Shown: positions 6,478 to 9,374 of the stretch, in pieces
Numbering within the stretch: position 1 is the first letter of the stretch
Layout of the letters: each line of letters begins with the position of its first letter
Assembly (NCBI GenBank): GCA_902470095.1
Contig: CABRFG010000073.1
Coordinates: 1-9,374 of the forward strand
Length of the DNA: 9,374 bases
Direction: 5' to 3'
DNA from: an uncultured Collinsella sp.
GTDB lineage: Bacteria > Actinomycetota > Coriobacteriia > Coriobacteriales > Coriobacteriaceae
The notes under the pieces: generated by a model
Databases searched by the model: none
Told to the model about the DNA's origin: nothing
The model's input: the letters and a program-made list of their open reading frames with translations, nothing else
Program-made: the position numbers and the translations under genes

Positions 6478-6649
6478 GGGAAGCTGCGTCCCGGTATTTC
6501 AGCTCAGAACGGGGCGAAGCTTCCCTCAGGGCCTTTTTCGGAAACTATGTCCCATTCTGGGCGCGGATTCTGGGACACGCTTTCCGCAACGGGCCTCTCG
6601 CGGAAAGCACGTCCCACTCTGGACGCCAATTCCGGGACGCATTTTCCGC
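6478..6649. repeat. Tandem array of three 48-bp palindromic (hairpin) units, 61-62 bp period
   Basis: Three units lie at 6478-6525, 6539-6586 and 6601-6648. Each has a 16-nt arm, a 16-nt loop and a 16-nt arm. The arms match their reverse complement at 14, 13 and 12 of 16 positions respectively. The typical left arm starts CGGAAA and ends GTCCCA; the right arm starts TGGGAC and ends TTTCCG. Units two and three agree at 38 of 49 positions when the adjoining base is included; the first is more diverged. Spacers of 13 and 14 nt share GGGCCT. The array fills the non-coding gap between the hom terminator and the antiporter stop codon. It resembles dispersed REP-like palindromic repeats, but I cannot assign it to a named family. 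Confidence 0.8.
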
Positions 6650-6660
6650 GGCGGCGTTGG

Positions 6661-8223
6661 CTACCTGCCGTCATCGTCCTCGGCTTCTTCTCTTGCATAG
6701 AGCTCCAGCATGCGGCGGCGGTATTCGCGCACGGCGAGCTTGGCGCGCTCCAGGCGGCGGCGCTCACGCGGAGTCAGCTCGGACGGGTCAACCTCATCAC
6801 CATAGGTCTTATCGGCAAGCAGGCGCGCCGCGTCCACAATGCGGGCATCGATGTGGCCGCTCGCCGCCTCGGCGGAAAGACGCTCGGCAATCGTATCGAG
6901 CGTAGGCAGGCCCTCGAATACGCGACCATGTCCATGCGAGGTCAGCAGCTCGTGCTCGCGTGCGAGCAGGATCGCCAAATCGTGATGGGCGCGTAGAATG
7001 TCGAGCGCATCGGATGGATGCTCGGCAACCTCCGCCACGGCGGCGACCGGCGCGGCATCGACCACGCGGTAGAAGAGCTGCGCGAGCAATGGCATCAAGA
7101 ACACTGTGATGGCACCGGCGGCAACCATGACCGACGCAATACCTTGCGACAGCGCGCCCGCGTTGACGGCAACGCTCGTCACGGCAACGATGATCGGCAG
7201 CGCCGTGGTGCAGTACAGGGCCACGGTAATGCGACCATACGCCGACACATCGCGCGTCGCAGGACAAATGCTCATAGAAATAAGAATGGGCACGGCACGA
7301 ATAATCAGCAACGCCACGATAAAGCCCACGAGCAGACCCGGACGCGAGGCCACGGCCGTCAGATCGATCTTTGCGCCCGATACGGTAAAGAACACCGGAA
7401 TCAAAAAACCGTAGGCCAGGCCGTCGAGCTTGGTCTCGAGCGTATGGTTGCCCTCGGGGATGATATAGCGCAGGACAAAGCCGGCGGCAAAAGAACCCAA
7501 CACGATGTCGAGATCAAAGACAGCTGAGAACGCCACGAGCGTGACCAGGATGAGCACCGTCAGGCGCACGAAGGTCTGCGACGTGGTATCGGCGCGTTCC
7601 TCGACAAACGCAAAGAAGCGGCTGCCGACGCGCTTGGAGCGGCTTGGGACCACGGCAAGCAACACGCAGACCACAGCAAACAGGCCAAGAATCACGAGCG
7701 TTTGGATGCCGGTACGGGCAGACAGCAGCACCGACATGGCAAGCACGGGGCCGAGCTCGCCCCAGGTACCATACGCGAGAATCGAGTCGCCCACGCGCGT
7801 TCCGACAAGTGAACGCTCACGCATGACGGGCACGAGCGTGCCGAGCGCCGTAGAAGTGAGGGCAAGCGTCACGGCGATACCGTCGAAATGACTGACCGAG
7901 AACCACGGGGTAAAGCGCACGGCAAGCCAGGCGATACCAAACGTGACGACCCACGTCGCCAAGCCGTAGCGCCCCTCGACGCCCGTGATGCTCTTGGGGT
8001 CGATCTCAAAGCCGGCAAGCAGGAACAAAAAGGCCAGACCGAGCTCGGACACAAGCGAGACCTCGGCATCTACATGGATGACGCCGAGCATATGGGGTCC
8101 CAGCACCGCGCCGAGCACGAGCAAAAAGACCGTCTCGGGAACGGGTTTTCCAGGAATCGCCGAGGCGATGAAGGGGCTTGCAAAGGCCACGAGTGCGATG
8201 ATGGCGAGCGAAACGAATGCCAT
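6661..8223 (-). CDS. Kef/CPA2-type cation:proton antiporter membrane protein
   Basis: This inner-membrane transporter is predicted to exchange Na+ or K+ for protons. The protein is 520 aa. Residues 1-385 are a hydrophobic core with about 12 membrane segments and CPA2 hallmarks: LGAVLGPHMLGVI (37-49), LFLLAGFEID (66-75), LTSTALGTLVPVM (122-134), LGSFAAGFVLRYI (242-254) and PVFFTVSGAKIDL (276-288). The segment GTWGELGPVLAMS (152-164) places an acidic residue, E156, where well-known members carry the ion-binding acidic pair. Residues 386-520 form a hydrophilic tail: an Ala/Val-rich linker, then a highly charged Arg/Glu helix (484-515) ending EEAEDDDGR. There is no RCK/TrkA-N nucleotide-binding domain as in KefB/KefC. 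The ATG at 8223 follows AAAGG with about 6 nt spacing. The gene is divergent from purL and convergent with hom. Ion specificity cannot be read from the sequence. Confidence 0.88.
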   Translation of the reverse strand: MAFVSLAIIALVAFASPFIASAIPGKPVPETVFLLVLGAVLGPHMLGVIHVDAEVSLVSELGLAFLFLLAGFEIDPKSITGVEGRYGLATWVVTFGIAWLAVRFTPWFSVSHFDGIAVTLALTSTALGTLVPVMRERSLVGTRVGDSILAYGTWGELGPVLAMSVLLSARTGIQTLVILGLFAVVCVLLAVVPSRSKRVGSRFFAFVEERADTTSQTFVRLTVLILVTLVAFSAVFDLDIVLGSFAAGFVLRYIIPEGNHTLETKLDGLAYGFLIPVFFTVSGAKIDLTAVASRPGLLVGFIVALLIIRAVPILISMSICPATRDVSAYGRITVALYCTTALPIIVAVTSVAVNAGALSQGIASVMVAAGAITVFLMPLLAQLFYRVVDAAPVAAVAEVAEHPSDALDILRAHHDLAILLAREHELLTSHGHGRVFEGLPTLDTIAERLSAEAASGHIDARIVDAARLLADKTYGDEVDPSELTPRERRRLERAKLAVREYRRRMLELYAREEAEDDDGR

Positions 8224-8250
8224 GTGATGCCTTTCTCTTGTTTGCGCTTC

Positions 8251-8259
8251 ACTGTAGCA
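8251..8259 (-). promoter_or_regulatory. Possible extended -10 for the antiporter gene
   Basis: The minus strand reads TGC-TACAGT (plus-strand 8251-8259), an extended -10 with the TGn element. It lies about 28 bp before the start codon, leaving a short leader of roughly 20 nt. No recognisable -35 is present upstream. This is a weak call. Confidence 0.25.
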
Positions 8260-8292
8260 CCCTCGCCGTCCTCACCGCGCCGCGAGCTGTCG

Positions 8293-8298
8293 TATCAT
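8293..8298 (+). promoter_or_regulatory. Candidate -10 box for purL
   Basis: TATCAT matches the -10 consensus at five of six positions. Transcription would begin near 8304-8306, which is where the leader inverted repeat starts, and would give a leader of about 100 nt. No good -35 is seen (the sequence 17 bp upstream is CCTCAC). Confidence 0.4.
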
Positions 8299-8303
8299 AG
8301 TGA

Positions 8304-8353
8304 GGTTTACAAACATGTGGCTCAAGGCGACCGCGAGGCTTGCCCCGTAAACC
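8304..8353 (+). promoter_or_regulatory. Structured 5' leader of purL
   Basis: GGTTTAC (8304-8310) and GTAAACC (8347-8353) are a perfect 7-bp inverted repeat enclosing 36 nt. Inside, GG (8319-8320) plus CAAG (8323-8326) can pair with CTTG (8339-8342) plus CC (8343-8344). The outer stem begins at the predicted transcription start, so the message would open with a closed 50-nt fold. It does not resemble the purine riboswitch, which has a different conserved core. It could be a regulatory leader, a 5' stability hairpin, or a DNA operator. Confidence 0.4.
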
Positions 8354-8407
8354 GACCGCTGCCGCATACCGTACCGTACGCCCAACCGATCAGGAAGGCA
8401 GGAACCA

Positions 8408-9374
8408 ATGGTCTCTCGTATCTACGTGGAGAAGAAACCCGGGTTCGACGTCGAGGCTCAGCAGCTCAAGGGCGAGCTGACCGAAATTCTCGGCATCAAG
8501 GGCCTCGAGGCCCTGAGGATCATCAACCGCTACGACGTCGAGGGCATCGACGAGGAGCTTTTCCGCTCCTGCGTGCCGACCGTCTTTAGCGAGCCCCAGG
8601 TCGATGTGACCTACGACGAGCTCCCCGCAAGCGATGGCGCCGTCTTTGCCGTCGAATTCCTGCCTGGCCAGTTTGACCAGCGCGCCGACTCCGCCAGCGA
8701 GTGCGTGCAGCTCATCAGCCAGGGCGAGCGCCCCGCCGTGCGCTCCGCCAAGGTCTATATGATCTCGGGCGCTCTGGATGAGACCGCCATCGATGCCATC
8801 AAGCACTACGTGGTGAACCCCGTCGAGGCGCGCATCGCCTCGCTCGACCTGCCCGAGACGCTGTACATGGAGACCCCCGAGCCCCAGCCCGTCGAGGTGC
8901 TCGACGGCTTCCGCGAGCTCGACGAGGCCGGCCTTGCCGCCTTTATCGCCGATCGCGGCCTTGCCATGGACGAGGCGGACATCGCCTTCTGCCAGCAGTA
9001 CTTCCGCGATGAGGACCGCGACCCCACCATCACCGAGATCCGCGTGATCGACACCTATTGGTCCGACCACTGCCGCCACACCACCTTCGGCACCGTCCTG
9101 GACGACGTGACGATCGACGACGCCGTGGTGCAGCAGGCCTTCGACCGCTACATGGAGATGCGCCACGAACTCGGTCGCGACGCCAAGCCCGTCTGCCTCA
9201 TGGACATGGGCACCATCGGCGCCAAGTACCTCAAGAAGACCGGCGTCATGACCGATGTCGACGAGTCCGAGGAGATCAACGCCTGCACCGTCAAGGTGAA
9301 GGTCGATGTCGACGGTGAGGACCAGGACTGGCTGTTCCTGTTCAAGAACGAGACCCACAACCACCCGACCGAGA
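8408..9374 (+). CDS. purL: Phosphoribosylformylglycinamidine (FGAM) synthase, long form, N-terminal part
   Basis: This cytoplasmic enzyme carries out the ATP- and glutamine-dependent conversion of FGAR to FGAM in de novo purine synthesis. The reading frame is open from the ATG at 8408 to the window edge: 322 complete codons of a protein that, in the long single-chain form, is about 1,200-1,300 aa. Residues 1 to about 170 (starting MVSRIYVEKKPGFDVEAQQL) are the PurS-like N-terminal and linker region. The family signature YWSDHCRHTTF lies at 217-227, and KNETHNHPTE (313-322), part of the ATP-site loop, ends the visible part. The presence of the N-terminal domain fused to the synthase core implies the long type rather than the separate PurS/PurL/PurQ set. 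The C-terminal glutaminase domain is beyond the window. AGGAAGG (8392-8398) lies 9 nt before the ATG, with a closer AGGA at 8400-8403. Confidence 0.96.
   Translation, partial: MVSRIYVEKKPGFDVEAQQLKGELTEILGIKGLEALRIINRYDVEGIDEELFRSCVPTVFSEPQVDVTYDELPASDGAVFAVEFLPGQFDQRADSASECVQLISQGERPAVRSAKVYMISGALDETAIDAIKHYVVNPVEARIASLDLPETLYMETPEPQPVEVLDGFRELDEAGLAAFIADRGLAMDEADIAFCQQYFRDEDRDPTITEIRVIDTYWSDHCRHTTFGTVLDDVTIDDAVVQQAFDRYMEMRHELGRDAKPVCLMDMGTIGAKYLKKTGVMTDVDESEEINACTVKVKVDVDGEDQDWLFLFKNETHNHPTE

Noticed and set aside
6478..6649. CRISPR array
   Set aside because: There are three units, but each is itself a palindrome with a 13-14 nt spacer whose sequence is partly shared (GGGCCT). CRISPR spacers are longer and unique, and no cas genes are present.
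6504..6767. Short open frames through the repeat array
   Set aside because: They run through palindromic non-coding repeats, lack ribosome sites and give Arg/Pro/Ser-rich peptides.
8367..8380. TACCG short tandem repeat in the purL leader
   Set aside because: Only two full copies plus a partial one, too short to stand out from chance.
8390..9364. 324-codon minus-strand open frame opposite purL
   Set aside because: The plus strand encodes the FGAM synthase signatures YWSDHCRHTTF and KNETHNHPTE; the minus frame is their shadow.

Overview
The window is GC-rich with compact bacterial operons. It looks like a Coriobacteriia-type actinobacterium, possibly Collinsella. That placement rests on overall sequence style and gene content, with no marker gene, so it is an inference. 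The window is mostly ordinary metabolism and transport. I did not find a clearly new multi-gene system. The least ordinary features are non-coding: a hairpin repeat array, a structured promoter in front of one binding-protein gene, and a structured leader in front of purL.

Region 1 (1-4796, minus strand) is a branched-chain amino acid (LIV/HAAT-family) ABC importer. In transcription order it encodes a lipoprotein binding protein (3630-4796), a second, closely similar binding protein (2172-3359), the permeases LivH (1151-2032) and LivM (62-1141), and the first 24 codons of an ATPase that is probably LivG (1-72, cut by the window edge). The two binding proteins look like a tandem duplication. 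They are separated by about 270 bp of unusually AT-rich DNA that carries a good promoter candidate for the second copy. Two stem-loops lie between the second binding-protein gene and livH. They may help keep the binding protein more abundant than the permeases.

Region 2 (4797-6464, plus strand) is a single gene, homoserine dehydrogenase (hom), with a strong ribosome binding site, a possible promoter, and a 15-bp perfect terminator hairpin that can work in both directions. Homoserine dehydrogenase commits aspartate carbon to threonine, methionine and, through threonine, isoleucine. Isoleucine import is encoded next door, but the link is only adjacency.

Region 3 (6465-6660) has no gene. It holds three tandem copies of a 48-bp palindromic unit (16-nt arm, 16-nt loop, 16-nt arm) with a 61-62 bp period.

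Region 4 (6661-8223, minus strand) is a Kef/CPA2-type cation:proton antiporter with a hydrophilic C-terminal tail and no RCK domain. Divergent from it, purL (8408 to the window end, plus strand) encodes the N-terminal quarter or so of a long-form phosphoribosylformylglycinamidine synthase for purine synthesis. The 184-bp divergent spacer holds a -10 candidate for purL followed by an inverted repeat that would fold the 5' end of its transcript.
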